Shown here: positions 34,428-42,211 of the stretch, in pieces | Position numbering within the stretch: the stretch's first letter is position 1 | Layout: each line of letters begins with the position of its first letter | Assembly (NCBI GenBank): GCA_018401275.1 | Contig: JAGYKW010000002.1 | Coordinates: 62,001 to 126,000, forward strand | Reading direction: 5' to 3' | Length of the DNA stretch: 64,000 nucleotides | DNA from: Nitriliruptoraceae bacterium | GTDB taxonomy: Bacteria; Actinomycetota; Nitriliruptoria; Nitriliruptorales; Nitriliruptoraceae | Notes under the pieces: model-generated | Told to the model about the DNA's origin: nothing | Databases searched by the model: none | The model's input: only the letters and a program-made list of their open reading frames with translations | Program-made: the position numbers and the translations under genes

Positions 34428-35042
34428 ATGGACACCACCCTCGCGGTCGAAGTGCTCGTCACGATGTTCGTGATCATGGACCCGGTGGGGAACGTGCCGA
34501 TATTCCTCGCGGTGACGCGACGTCTCGACCAGCGCGCGAGGAACCGGGCGGCACTGCTCGCGGTGCTCACGGCCGCACTCGTGATCGTCGTCTTCGCCCT
34601 CGTCGGTCGCCAGGTGCTCGCGTACCTCAGCGTGTCCGTCCCGGCGCTGCAGGGTGCGGGCGGACTCCTGCTCCTGCTCGTCGCACTCGACCTGCTGACC
34701 GGAGGATCGTCCATCGCCCGCGGCGAACCCGAGGAGGGCGACCACGTCGCGGTCGCGATGGTGCCGCTCGGCACGCCGCTGCTCGCCGGCCCCGGTGCGA
34801 TCGTCGCCACGATCGTGTTCGTCGCGGCCGCCGACGGTCCGGGCGACCTCGGCATGATCGGCGGCGGCATCGCTGCCGTCCTGCTGGTCGTCTACCTCGC
34901 GATGCGCTTCTCCGGCGTGCTCATCCGCGTTCTCGGGCGTTCCGGGATCCTGCTGCTCAGCCGCATCGCCGGACTGCTGCTCGCCGCCATCGCGGTGCAG
35001 ATGCTCGCCGACGCGCTCATCGCCTTCGCCCGGCTCGTGTGA
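34428..35042 (+). CDS. MarC-family integral membrane protein
   Basis: 204 residues and six helices, the usual MarC size. Family landmarks are MDPVGNVPIFLAVT in helix 1, LQGAGGLLLLLVALDLL, and VPLGTPLLAGPGAIVATIV with the conserved P-L-x-P-G-x-I region. Transport substrate is unknown; a link to antibiotic resistance has been withdrawn for the E. coli member. A TAGGCT box sits six bases before ATG 34428. Confidence 0.88.
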   Translation: MDTTLAVEVLVTMFVIMDPVGNVPIFLAVTRRLDQRARNRAALLAVLTAALVIVVFALVGRQVLAYLSVSVPALQGAGGLLLLLVALDLLTGGSSIARGEPEEGDHVAVAMVPLGTPLLAGPGAIVATIVFVAAADGPGDLGMIGGGIAAVLLVVYLAMRFSGVLIRVLGRSGILLLSRIAGLLLAAIAVQMLADALIAFARLV

Positions 35043-35133
35043 GACCTCCCGCGTCACCTTGCGCGGACCGGCGACGATGGCACCCTCGAGGGGTCGACGT
35101 GAGACGTCGGCCCGACACACGACCGAGGGCCCG

Positions 35134-35560
35134 ATGCTCGGCACGACGTTCCCCGCGGTGCTCGCCGACGCGCGCGCCGGCGACCCCGTCGCATGGGGTC
35201 TGCTGCTCGACGATCTCGGCGGCCCGCTGCTCGGGTTCGCTCGCGGACGCGGCGTGGATGGACGTCGGACCCATCGCCCGTCCGTACCCGACGCCGGCCG
35301 ACGAACGTTCGTCGACCGGTGACGATGCGCCGGACGACGTGACGGACGACGTGACGGACGACGCGACGGACGCAGCGACGCACGACGAGACGCCGGTCCC
35401 GGTCGAGGTCACGGTGACCATCGTCTCCATCGAGCTGATGTCGATGGTCACGTGGTCGTCGGATGGGATGGTGCTGCTCGTCCCGCACTACCGACTCGTC
35501 GACCAGGACGGCGGCTGGTGGTTCGTCGTCGCGGTGGCGGACCGGTACGTGGCCGGCTGA
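35134..35560 (+). pseudogene. Remnant of an ECF sigma factor fused to the end of a second gene
   Basis: From ATG 35134 about 40 codons read LADARAGDPVAWGLLLDDLG and GFARGRGV, the start of sigma-70 region 2, then homology stops near 35255. In another frame from ATG 35258 to 35560 the sequence reads as the C-terminus of a different protein (EVTVTIVSIELMSMVTWSSDG, LLVPHYRLVDQDGGWWFVV), preceded by 12-bp repeats coding DDVTDD. The simplest explanation is an internal deletion that removed most of a sigma gene and the front of its neighbour. Confidence 0.6.
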
Positions 35561-35705
35561 GCACGTCCGGGCCGTGGGGCCTTCGAGCCGTCCTGTGGGC
35601 CGACCCGTCAGGCCACGTCGGGGCTGATGCTTGATTAGCATCCGCCGGCGGGCTCGGATCGTCGCGGACAGGCGCGGACAGGCTCTGGACAGAAGGAGAG
35701 CGGTG

Positions 35706-36266
35706 ATGGTCTGGAGGGCGCAGTCGCTCGCGGTCCGTCGGTCGCTCCGGCGACGCGCTCCGTTCGTCCGGTTGCTGCTGCCACTCGCGCTCGTCGCAGC
35801 GGCATGCGGCGGTGAGGATGTCCGGGGTGAGGATGGGCGCGTGGTCACCGCCGGATCCTGGAGCGTGTTCGACCTCCGTCCCGGGGACTGCATCGGCGAC
35901 GTCTCCGACCTCAAGGGCGACGCCGACGAGGTCCCGCTCGTGCCCTGCAGCGAACCGCACGCGCAGGAGGTCTTCGCGGTCGTCCGCCATCCCGATGATG
36001 CCTACCCCGGCGCGGGTGCCGTCGCGACGTTCGCCGACCGTGCCTGCCTCACCGCGCTCGAGGCGGACCTCGATCTCACCATCGACGATGGCATCGCCTT
36101 CTCCTATCTCCTCCCGACGTTCGAGGGCTGGAACGAGAACGGCGACCGCAGCGTCGTGTGCGTCCTCGTGTTCCCCGAGGAGGCCGGCATGATCGGCTCC
36201 TTCGTCGACGGCACGGGGGATGCGTCGCGGCTCACCGCGACCGACGTCGAGACGTCGACCCCGTAG
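35706..36266 (+). CDS. Septum-formation-family lipoprotein
   Basis: 186 residues. A basic N-terminus and hydrophobic stretch end in a lipobox (LVAAACGG). The exported domain follows the Septum_form pattern: VFDLRPGDCIGDV, VPLVPCSEPHAQEVFAVV, YPGAGAVATFADRACLTAL and a final VVCVLVF, with four Cys that could form two disulfides. ATG 35706 is seven bases from AAGGAG; GTG 35703 is an alternative. Function in actinobacteria is poorly defined. Confidence 0.8.
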   Translation: MVWRAQSLAVRRSLRRRAPFVRLLLPLALVAAACGGEDVRGEDGRVVTAGSWSVFDLRPGDCIGDVSDLKGDADEVPLVPCSEPHAQEVFAVVRHPDDAYPGAGAVATFADRACLTALEADLDLTIDDGIAFSYLLPTFEGWNENGDRSVVCVLVFPEEAGMIGSFVDGTGDASRLTATDVETSTP

Positions 36267-36353
36267 CGGGACTGACGGGCTTCGTCACGCATGCAGCACC
36301 TTCGTCCTCGAGCGGGCGGACGGTCGAGCAGATCCAGCGCCATCCACAGGGTG

Positions 36354-36368
36354 GGAAGTGCCACTTCC
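36354..36368. promoter_or_regulatory. Perfect 15-bp palindrome upstream of the 36420 gene
   Basis: GGAAGTG-C-CACTTCC, exact on both arms, 51 bases before ATG 36420. It looks like a repressor or activator site; the cognate regulator is not obvious. Confidence 0.5.
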
Positions 36369-36419
36369 GTGCCGCCTCGGTCGCCTGCATGCTTGCGTCC
36401 TCACCACCGAGGAGCCATC

Positions 36420-36686
36420 ATGGGAGTCTCGGACGCGCGTCGCCTGGAGGTCTACGAGCAGGCGCGCGCACAGTGGGGCGAACGGCCTGCGGAGACGCTC
36501 ATGGAGCTGGTGGTCCCAGCCGGACAGGACATGGCCACGCGCAGCGACGTCGACGCTGCCGTGGCGAGGATCGAAGCGCGGTGCGCGGTCCTCGAGGAGC
36601 GGATGAGGCACGTCGCGTCGAAGTCGTTCGTCCTCGCCTCGCATGTCCCGACGTACGCGCTGATCATCGGGCTCTCCTTCCGGTGA
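36420..36686 (+). CDS. Small coiled-coil protein with C-terminal hydrophobic end
   Basis: 88 residues. The N-terminus SDARRLEVYEQARAQWGERP and ETLMELVVPAGQDMATRSDV resembles a family of short actinobacterial coiled-coil membrane proteins (DUF1640-like shape): a conserved helical head, a heptad segment (AAVARIEARCAVLEERMRHV) and a hydrophobic C-terminus. Here the anchor is short (VPTYALIIGLSF). GAGGAG lies five bases before ATG 36420. Function unknown. Confidence 0.7.
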   Translation: MGVSDARRLEVYEQARAQWGERPAETLMELVVPAGQDMATRSDVDAAVARIEARCAVLEERMRHVASKSFVLASHVPTYALIIGLSFR

Positions 36687-36784
36687 GCCTCTTGTCCCGT
36701 GGGGACGTCTGAGGGTTCTCCACAGGCTCCCGACACGCCCTCGCGCCACCGTGAGTCGCGGTCAGACTTCCGATGTGCCGGATA

Positions 36785-36803
36785 CCCGGCGATCCCCGCC
36801 GGG
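36785..36803 (+). ncRNA. Leader hairpin upstream of the Abi-like gene
   Basis: A perfect 7-bp stem CCCGGCG / CGCCGGG with a five-base loop. Its 5' arm can also pair with GCCGG at 36777-36781, giving two mutually exclusive stems. It directly precedes the larger repeat hairpin at 36807-36856, so the two may form one structured RNA. Confidence 0.45.
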
Positions 36804-36806
36804 ACA

Positions 36807-36856
36807 AGTCAAAACCCCGGCCGTTTGCCGAGGCAGGGACGGTTCCGGGGTCTGCG
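36807..36856 (+). repeat. Structured 50-bp repeat, upstream copy (flanks Abi-like gene)
   Basis: About 90% identical (45 of 50) to the copy at 37613-37662 in the same orientation. It folds as ACCCCGG (36814-36820) with CCGGGGT (36845-36851), then CCGT with ACGG, a TT bulge on the 3' side and a 14-base loop that can close further by TGC/GCA. All stem bases are identical in both copies and four of the five changes lie in the loop. It lies 28 bases before the Abi-like start codon. Confidence 0.75.
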
Positions 36857-36883
36857 AGAGCGACGCTACCAGCGAGGAGCCCG

Positions 36884-37591
36884 ATGTCAAGTGCCCCGGC
36901 CGAGGTTCTCCAACGGCGATTGAGTGCGCAGCGACTCGGCGGCTACGTCGAGGCGACCGCCGGCGATCTCGACGCTGCGATCGAGCTCTACGAGTGGAAC
37001 TGCGCGATGTCCGCCGCCCTCTTCGAGGTACTGGGTGATGTCGAGATCATCGTCCGCAACGCGCTCCACGATGCACTCACGGCGTGGCACGCACGTGGCC
37101 CGTTCGCGGGGGAGTGGTATGACAACGAGCACGGCCTGCTCGCTGCCCGGGAGAAGACCGATGTCACCACCGCGCTCCTGCGATTGAAGAGGTGCCGAAA
37201 GCCGGTCTCGCCGGGGGCCGTGGTCGCAGAGCTCAACTTCGGGTTCTGGCGCTTCCTCCTCACGAAGAAGTACTCGTCGACGCTCTGGCCGGTCATCGGA
37301 AGGGCAGCGTTCCCCGACATCAGTCACCGGCGGCCCCAGCTGCTCTGGGCTCGCATGGCACGCCTGCACGACCTGCGCAACAGGATCGCTCATCATGAGC
37401 CGATCCACTGGCGCGACATCGGCCTTGATCTCACGGATTGCTTGATGGTGATCCGTGCTGTCTGCCCCGTTTCGGAGGCGTGGTCGCGCGACCGTGCTCG
37501 CGTTCTGCAGGTCCTTGCGATGCGTCCCCAATCACCGCGCCCGATGGTCGGAGGTGACTCTTGCACGGGTGGAGGAGGCGTGGCCGGATGA
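36884..37591 (+). CDS. Abi-like (Abi_2/AbiF-type) HEPN protein
   Basis: 235 residues. The opening LSAQRLGGYVEATAGDLDAA and LYEWNCAMSAALFEVLGDVE-IIVRN, and the motif LHDLRNRIAHHEPI with R165-x4-H170, are those of the Abi-like/HEPN RNase group. These proteins cut RNA to stop growth during phage infection. ATG 36884 follows GAGGAG by four bases. The gene is less GC-rich than its neighbours, with AAA, TTG and GTA-type codons, suggesting transfer. It is bracketed by two copies of a structured repeat, and no protein antitoxin is adjacent. It is shorter than typical AbiF. Confidence 0.78.
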   Translation: MSSAPAEVLQRRLSAQRLGGYVEATAGDLDAAIELYEWNCAMSAALFEVLGDVEIIVRNALHDALTAWHARGPFAGEWYDNEHGLLAAREKTDVTTALLRLKRCRKPVSPGAVVAELNFGFWRFLLTKKYSSTLWPVIGRAAFPDISHRRPQLLWARMARLHDLRNRIAHHEPIHWRDIGLDLTDCLMVIRAVCPVSEAWSRDRARVLQVLAMRPQSPRPMVGGDSCTGGGGVAG

Positions 37592-37612
37592 GCAGTTGTG
37601 GGTTGCGCTGAA

Positions 37613-37662
37613 AGTCAGAACCCCGGCCGTCTGCCGGAGCAGGAACGGTTCCGGGGTCTGCG
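37613..37662 (+). repeat. Structured 50-bp repeat, downstream copy
   Basis: Direct repeat of 36807-36856, starting 22 bases after the Abi-like stop. The stem ACCCCGG (37620-37626) / CCGGGGT (37651-37657), inner CCGT/ACGG stem and TT bulge are unchanged. It might end the Abi transcript, or be the second half of a repeat-bounded mobile unit. Confidence 0.75.
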
Positions 37663-37701
37663 CGAGAGACGGGACCACCGTGGTCCGCGCCGTGCGAGTG
37701 C

Positions 37702-39368
37702 TCAGCGCAGCGCGTGCAGGCGTCCGTCGCGCGACCCGACGTAGATGCTGCCGCGCCACACGACCGGGGTCGCCTCGATGCAGCCGGGCATCGCGACCTC
37801 CCAGCGCAGCCGCGGCTCGGCCGGATCCTCCAGCGTGTAGCCGCGCACCGACGGTCGGCCGCACGTGGCGAGCACCAACCACGCGGGACCGCCGGGTTCC
37901 TCGACGACGACAGGGGAGGACCACAGCGGTCCACCGAGGAACTCGTTCGACAGCACGGTGCCATCCTCGAGCGCGACGGTGAGCAGCCGACCGGAGTTCG
38001 TCGGCACGTAGATCACGTCGGCGTACACGGCCGGTGTCGCCCACACGCCGCCGTCCGCGCCCTGGGCGCCCGGGACCTCCGGGATGTCGAGGCGCCACAG
38101 CACCGGGTCGTCGGGCCGCGACGGGTCGAGGCGCATCAGCTGTCCCATCCCCTCGGCCGCGGGCAGGCGACGCTCCTGCTCGACGGCGACGACGAGCATC
38201 CCGTCACGGTCGACGACGATCGACGCGTCGGTGTCGTCGCCGACCCAGTGGTCGAACGTGATGACGGTGCGACCCTCGAGCGCCGCCTGCCGGTCGATGC
38301 CCATGACGCGGCCGCCGGAGTTCGCCCAGTAGACGCGGTCGGCGGTGATGGCCGGGCTCGACTCGATCGACACGTTGGTGTCACCGATGCGAGCGAACAG
38401 CGCGTCGTCGAATCCGGGCACCTCGACGAGCAGCTCGGGGTCGACGGTCACGAGTCCGTCCGGGCCGTACGCACGGTTGAGCCGCCACATGCGGAACCAG
38501 CTGTCCTCACCGCCGGCGTAGAGCACGTCGTCGAGGATCGTCGCGTTCGCGTCCCAGTCGTTGTTCCACACGCCCTGCGGATGACGCCCGAGGCGCCACA
38601 GCTCGGTGGGCTCCCCTCGGTCGAGCGCGACGACGCGCAGGAACCCGTCGCGCGATCCGACGACCGCCAGCGGGAACCCGTCCGGGTCGAGCGACTCGGT
38701 GCCCTTCACCATCGCGCCGGTGACGAACGGTGGGCGGGTGCGCTCGCCCGTCGCGCCGTCGAAGAGGTGGAACGAGCCGTCGTAGCCGCCGACCATCACC
38801 TCGACGTCGCGCAGCCCGTCGCCGCCGCGGTCGAGCAGCACGACCTGGCCGGTCCAGCCGATGCCGCACCACACCTTGCGCGTCGTCGGGATCGCACCTC
38901 GACCGAGCACATCCCCTCGGACGGTGCCGACCAGACGATGGCCGGCTCGCGGGGGACCGGTCCCTCGCCGTAGAACGTGCGGGTCGGGTTCCCGCGGAAC
39001 ACGAGGAACCCGTCGACGGCACCGAAGCGGCTGCCGTGCAGCAGCGAGCCGACCGTCGGCACCATCCACGGAGCGATGGAGCCGTCGGGCGGAGCGTCGG
39101 GCGGAGCGTCGGGCGGGACGGACGCACCTTCCGCGCCGGCCGCCTCGGCCACCTCGGACGCGTCCTCGACCGCCGAAGGGTCAGCGGACGGTCCGGGGGG
39201 TGGGCCCGCGACGCCCGACTCCGCCGGGTCGCCGCTCGATCCGCGGACCGCGTCGACGACGGTGATGGCCCCCAGTCCGACACCGAGGAGGACGACCGTC
39301 AGCACGCTGAGGAGCAGGACGTCGCCCGAGAGGGTCGTGGGTGCGTGCTCGATGCGGAGGCGACGCAC
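37702..39368 (-). CDS. Membrane-anchored PQQ-like beta-propeller, frameshifted
   Basis: About 555 residues if read through one indel. GTG 39368 has AGGAGG four bases upstream and opens with a membrane helix (SVLTVVLLGVGLGAITVV) and an acidic Pro/Ala linker. The propeller begins FRGNPTRTFYGEGPVP and carries repeated WxG-type blades. The frame breaks near 38900-38909, just after SEGMCS; adding one G would join it to GRGAIPTTRKVWCGIGWTG. The mature part is extracellular. No enzyme is evident; it may scaffold or bind a ligand. The downstream end is 40 bases from the second Abi-flanking repeat. Confidence 0.75.
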
Positions 39369-39521
39369 GCGACCTCCTCTGGGTGCTGGTCTCTGGGAGC
39401 TGGTCTCTGGGAACTGGCTTGCTCGACCCGTGATGCTAGGGACGGTCCGGGACCATCGGCAGTGGCCCCATGGTCCGATCGCGGGGATACTGCGCGGGCA
39501 CGCCGGCCAGGAGGTCCTGTG

Positions 39522-40310
39522 GTGATGACGAGCAGCGGTCCGACCGCGTCGGACGGCACGCGCGGCGACGGCCTCGGCGGTCGCTCGTCGGGCTGGCGCA
39601 TGTCCGCCCTGGCGGCGGGCGGTGCGGCGATCGCGCTGCTGGGGCCGGCCACGCTGGCTGCCCTGAGCGTGCGCAGGATGCGGGCGGACGCACGGACCCG
39701 TCCGACGCTCGTCCTCGACATCGCGCTCGATGGCATCGAGCCGCAGCGCACCGTCGTGACCCTCGGTGACTCGTCGAGCGCCGGCTTCCGCCTGACCGAC
39801 CCCGAGCAGAGCGCGTCGCGCCGTGTCGCGCGTGCGCTGCACCTGCGTGACGGTCGCGCGACCCGGCTGCGAAGCGTCGCGCGCAACGGGGCCACGACCG
39901 CCGACGTGCTCGCCGAGCAGGTGCAGGCCGTCGCCGGAGCGGACATCGTGCTCGTCGGTGTCGGAGCGAACGACGCGAAGGACCGCGTCCCGATCGATGA
40001 GGTCGAGGCGGCGCTGCGTGCGCTGATCGTGCGCATCCGCGACCTCGCCGCACCCGACGTGCGCATCGTGCTCGTCGGCTGCCCGGACCTGTCGGTCGCC
40101 CCCGGACTCCCGCGGCTCGTGCGGCTCGGCATGCGTCCGCTCGTACGACGGGTCGTGCGCATGCAGCAGCGCGTCGCCGACGAGGAGGGCATCGTGGTCG
40201 TGCCGCTGCCCCGCGATCAGCTGACCCGGGACGTGTTCGCCGACGACGGGTTCCATCCCGGTGCGCTCGGACACGAGCGGGTCGCCGGCCGGATCCTCGC
40301 TCAGCTCTGA
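39522..40310 (+). CDS. SGNH/GDSL-type hydrolase
   Basis: 262 residues. An N-terminal membrane helix (MSALAAGGAAIALLGPATLAAL) is followed by an SGNH domain with block I VVTLGDSSSAG (Ser), Gly block III VGVGANDAKD (Asn) and block V DDGFHPGALGH (Asp, His). This group deacylates lipids or acetylated sugars outside the membrane. Three in-frame starts (39519, 39522, 39525) follow AGGAGG; 39522, with seven-base spacing, is chosen. The gene is divergent from the PQQ-like gene. Confidence 0.85.
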   Translation: MMTSSGPTASDGTRGDGLGGRSSGWRMSALAAGGAAIALLGPATLAALSVRRMRADARTRPTLVLDIALDGIEPQRTVVTLGDSSSAGFRLTDPEQSASRRVARALHLRDGRATRLRSVARNGATTADVLAEQVQAVAGADIVLVGVGANDAKDRVPIDEVEAALRALIVRIRDLAAPDVRIVLVGCPDLSVAPGLPRLVRLGMRPLVRRVVRMQQRVADEEGIVVVPLPRDQLTRDVFADDGFHPGALGHERVAGRILAQL

Positions 40311-40313
40311 CCG

Positions 40314-40682
40314 TCAGGCGGCGTGGTCCGCGACGGCCGCGCGCAGGACGCGGGCGAACGTGTCGACGTCCCCGTCGCACGCGTCGAGCGCATCGCGTCC
40401 GAGCAGCTCCACCCAGCGTCCGTCCGCGAGCTCCGCAGCGACGACGGGCAGACCCATCGGTGTGAGCGCGAGCGTCTCGGCCTCGGTCAGCTCGTTGCGG
40501 TGGCGCAGGTCGAACGGCGCGTCGAGCTCCGCGACCATCGCGTCCCAGGTGCGCTTGCGGCGCACGGGGGAGTGGGTGATGTCGCACAGCGCGCACTCGG
40601 CGGTGCCGAGCAGATGCCCGACGACGTAGCGCAGCTCGCCGGCGAGTCCACCGTCCGCGTCGTAGACGCCGAGGAAGCGCAC
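40314..40682 (-). CDS. Conserved-looking hypothetical with a CxLCDITH motif
   Basis: 122 residues from GTG 40682 (a longer start at 40730 would add 16 residues). The protein opens FLGVYDADGGLAGELRYVVG and carries CALCDITHSPVRRKRTWDAM, a Cys-x2-Cys-Asp-x2-His cluster that could hold a metal or cofactor. The C-terminus has an ELLGRDALDACDGDVDTFARVL helix. I do not recognise a named family. It ends three bases from the SGNH stop on the other strand. Confidence 0.6.
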   Translation of the reverse strand: MRFLGVYDADGGLAGELRYVVGHLLGTAECALCDITHSPVRRKRTWDAMVAELDAPFDLRHRNELTEAETLALTPMGLPVVAAELADGRWVELLGRDALDACDGDVDTFARVLRAAVADHAA

Positions 40683-40801
40683 GATGCCCGTCCGACCGTT
40701 GCTGCCCAGAACGCCTCCGTCCCTCGTCACGCGGGTGGGAGTATGCCCGCGAGGACGAGGGACGGAGGGCCGGGCGCTGAGGCGCTGAGGTGCTCAGGCG
40801 C

Positions 40802-42035
40802 TCAGGCGCTGGCGAGCGCCTGCGTGATCAGCGTCGCCGTCGTGCGCAGCATGCCGAGGTAGGTCTCGGCGCCGGAGCCCGGTCCGCCGAGCGCGTCGGT
40901 GTAGAGGCGCACGACCTGCAGCGTGACGTCACCGCGACCGACGGCCTCCGAGGCGAGCTGCTCGGCGAGCACGGTCGAGTCGGTGTTCTCCGCGAAGATC
41001 ACGTCGATGCCCTCGGCGACGACGAGGTCGATGAGGCGAGCGAACGCCTGCGGGTTGGTCGCTGCCATCGTCGAAGCTCCAGGGATGACCGTGCCGATGA
41101 CCTCGAAGTCGTAGGCGACCGCGAGGTACCCGAGTGCGTCATGGTTGGTGATGATGCTGCGCCGCTCGGTCGGGATGGTCGCGAACAGTGTGAGCAGCTC
41201 CTCGTGCACTCCGAGGATCTGCGCGTTGTAGGCCGCCGCGCGTGCCGCCCAGTCGATCTCCGGACGGAGGTCGGTCAGCTCTGCAGCGATCAGCTCGACG
41301 GCGGTCATGGTGCGCATCGGGTCCCACCAGAAGTGCGGGTCCTCGTCACCGTGCTCGTGGTCGTCGTGGTCGTCGTGCCCGTGGTCGTCGTGCTTGTCGT
41401 CGTCGTGGTCGTCGTGCGCGTGGTCGTCGTGCTTGTCGTCGTCGTGGTCGTCGTGGTCGTCGTGCGTCGTGCTTGTCGTCGTCGTGGTCGTCGTGCGCGT
41501 GGTCGTCGTGCTTGTCGTCGTCGTGGTCGTCGTGCGCGTGGTCGTCGTGCTTGTCATCGTCATGGTCGTCGTGGGAGCCGGCACCGAACGGGATCGGGTC
41601 GAGCTTGTCGGCGATGCTGAGGACGCGGACGCCGTCGGCCTCGGCTGCTTCGAGCGTGGAGATCAGTCCTTCCTCGAGGAGCAGTCCGTTCGCGACGACC
41701 AGCTCCGCGTCACGCATGGCTGCCGCGTCCGCGGCCGACGCCTCGTAGCCGTGCGGGTCGACGCCGGGTCCCATGAGCACACGGACGGTCCCGTCGTCAC
41801 CGAGCAGGTTCGCGATCAGGTCACCGAGGATCGACGTGGTCGCGACGACCTCGATCGGGGCGACCACGGCGGCGTCGGGCTGCGGGGCGGTCGGTTCCGA
41901 CGTCTCGGTGGCATCATCGGCGCCACCGCATGCGGCGAGGACGAGTGCGAGAGCACCCGTGAGGGCCGCCAGGCGGAGGCCCCTTCGGTGGGTGCCGGTC
42001 CGGTGGCGGGGGGTGGACTGGGTGGTCGCGGTCAT
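40802..42035 (-). CDS. znuA: Zinc ABC transporter substrate-binding lipoprotein ZnuA-like, frameshifted in its His loop
   Basis: About 410 residues when read through one shift. The N-terminus is a lipoprotein signal (GALALVLAACGG). Cluster A-I SBP landmarks are VVATTSILGDLIANLLG, GPGVDPHGYEAS, DAELVVANGLLLEEG, DPHFWWDP, ITNHDALGYLA and VIFAENTDS. Between them is a long His/Asp/Lys loop (HDDHDDDKHDDHAH repeated), the zinc-scavenging loop of ZnuA. The frame breaks at 41465 inside these repeats. It has its own promoter with a Zur-like operator. ATG 42035 has AGGAG about six bases upstream. Confidence 0.88.
41353..41574 (-). repeat. Slippage-prone tandem repeats encoding the ZnuA His loop
   Basis: Repeated 9- and 12-base words (GACGACCAC, GACGACAAGCAC, GCGCAC) coding HDDHDDDKHDDHAH units. 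At 41465 one unit is interrupted: AAG-CAC-GAC-G is followed directly by CAC-GAC-GAC. Compared with the intact units this equals loss of eight bases (ACCACGCG) between short repeats. Confidence 0.85.
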
Positions 42036-42086
42036 GCGTGCTCCTGGAGGTGGTGTCGGGAGAGCGTGGATGGTGCTGGTCAGGAA

Positions 42087-42114
42087 AGGTTATGGGAACG
42101 ATTCCTAATGTCAA
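42087..42114 (-). promoter_or_regulatory. znuA promoter with Zur-like operator in its spacer
   Basis: On the minus strand: -35 TTGACA (42114-42109), 16-base spacer, -10 TAACCT (42092-42087). The spacer is an imperfect palindrome, TGGGAA-CGA-TTCCTA (42093-42107), close to actinobacterial Zur boxes with an AACGATT core. A repressor bound here would block RNA polymerase, as expected for zinc-repressed uptake. Shorter word lengths outside this site show no similar pair. Confidence 0.7.
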
Positions 42115-42211
42115 GTCGCGAGGACGGCCGATGGGCGAACGGAGTCGCAGGGCCAGGAGGATGCGCCCGCGCGACCGGCGTCGCTTCAGCCGGGCGCCCG
42201 TGCCCGAGACG

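Noticed and set aside
36807-36856. tRNA-like element (GGTTCC near a stem)
   Set aside because: The stem-loop lacks an acceptor stem, anticodon arm and CCA-compatible layout; two copies flank a gene instead.
41353-41574. Regular short repeats resembling a CRISPR array
   Set aside because: They are coding repeats for the His/Asp loop of ZnuA, with 9-12-base units and no spacers.
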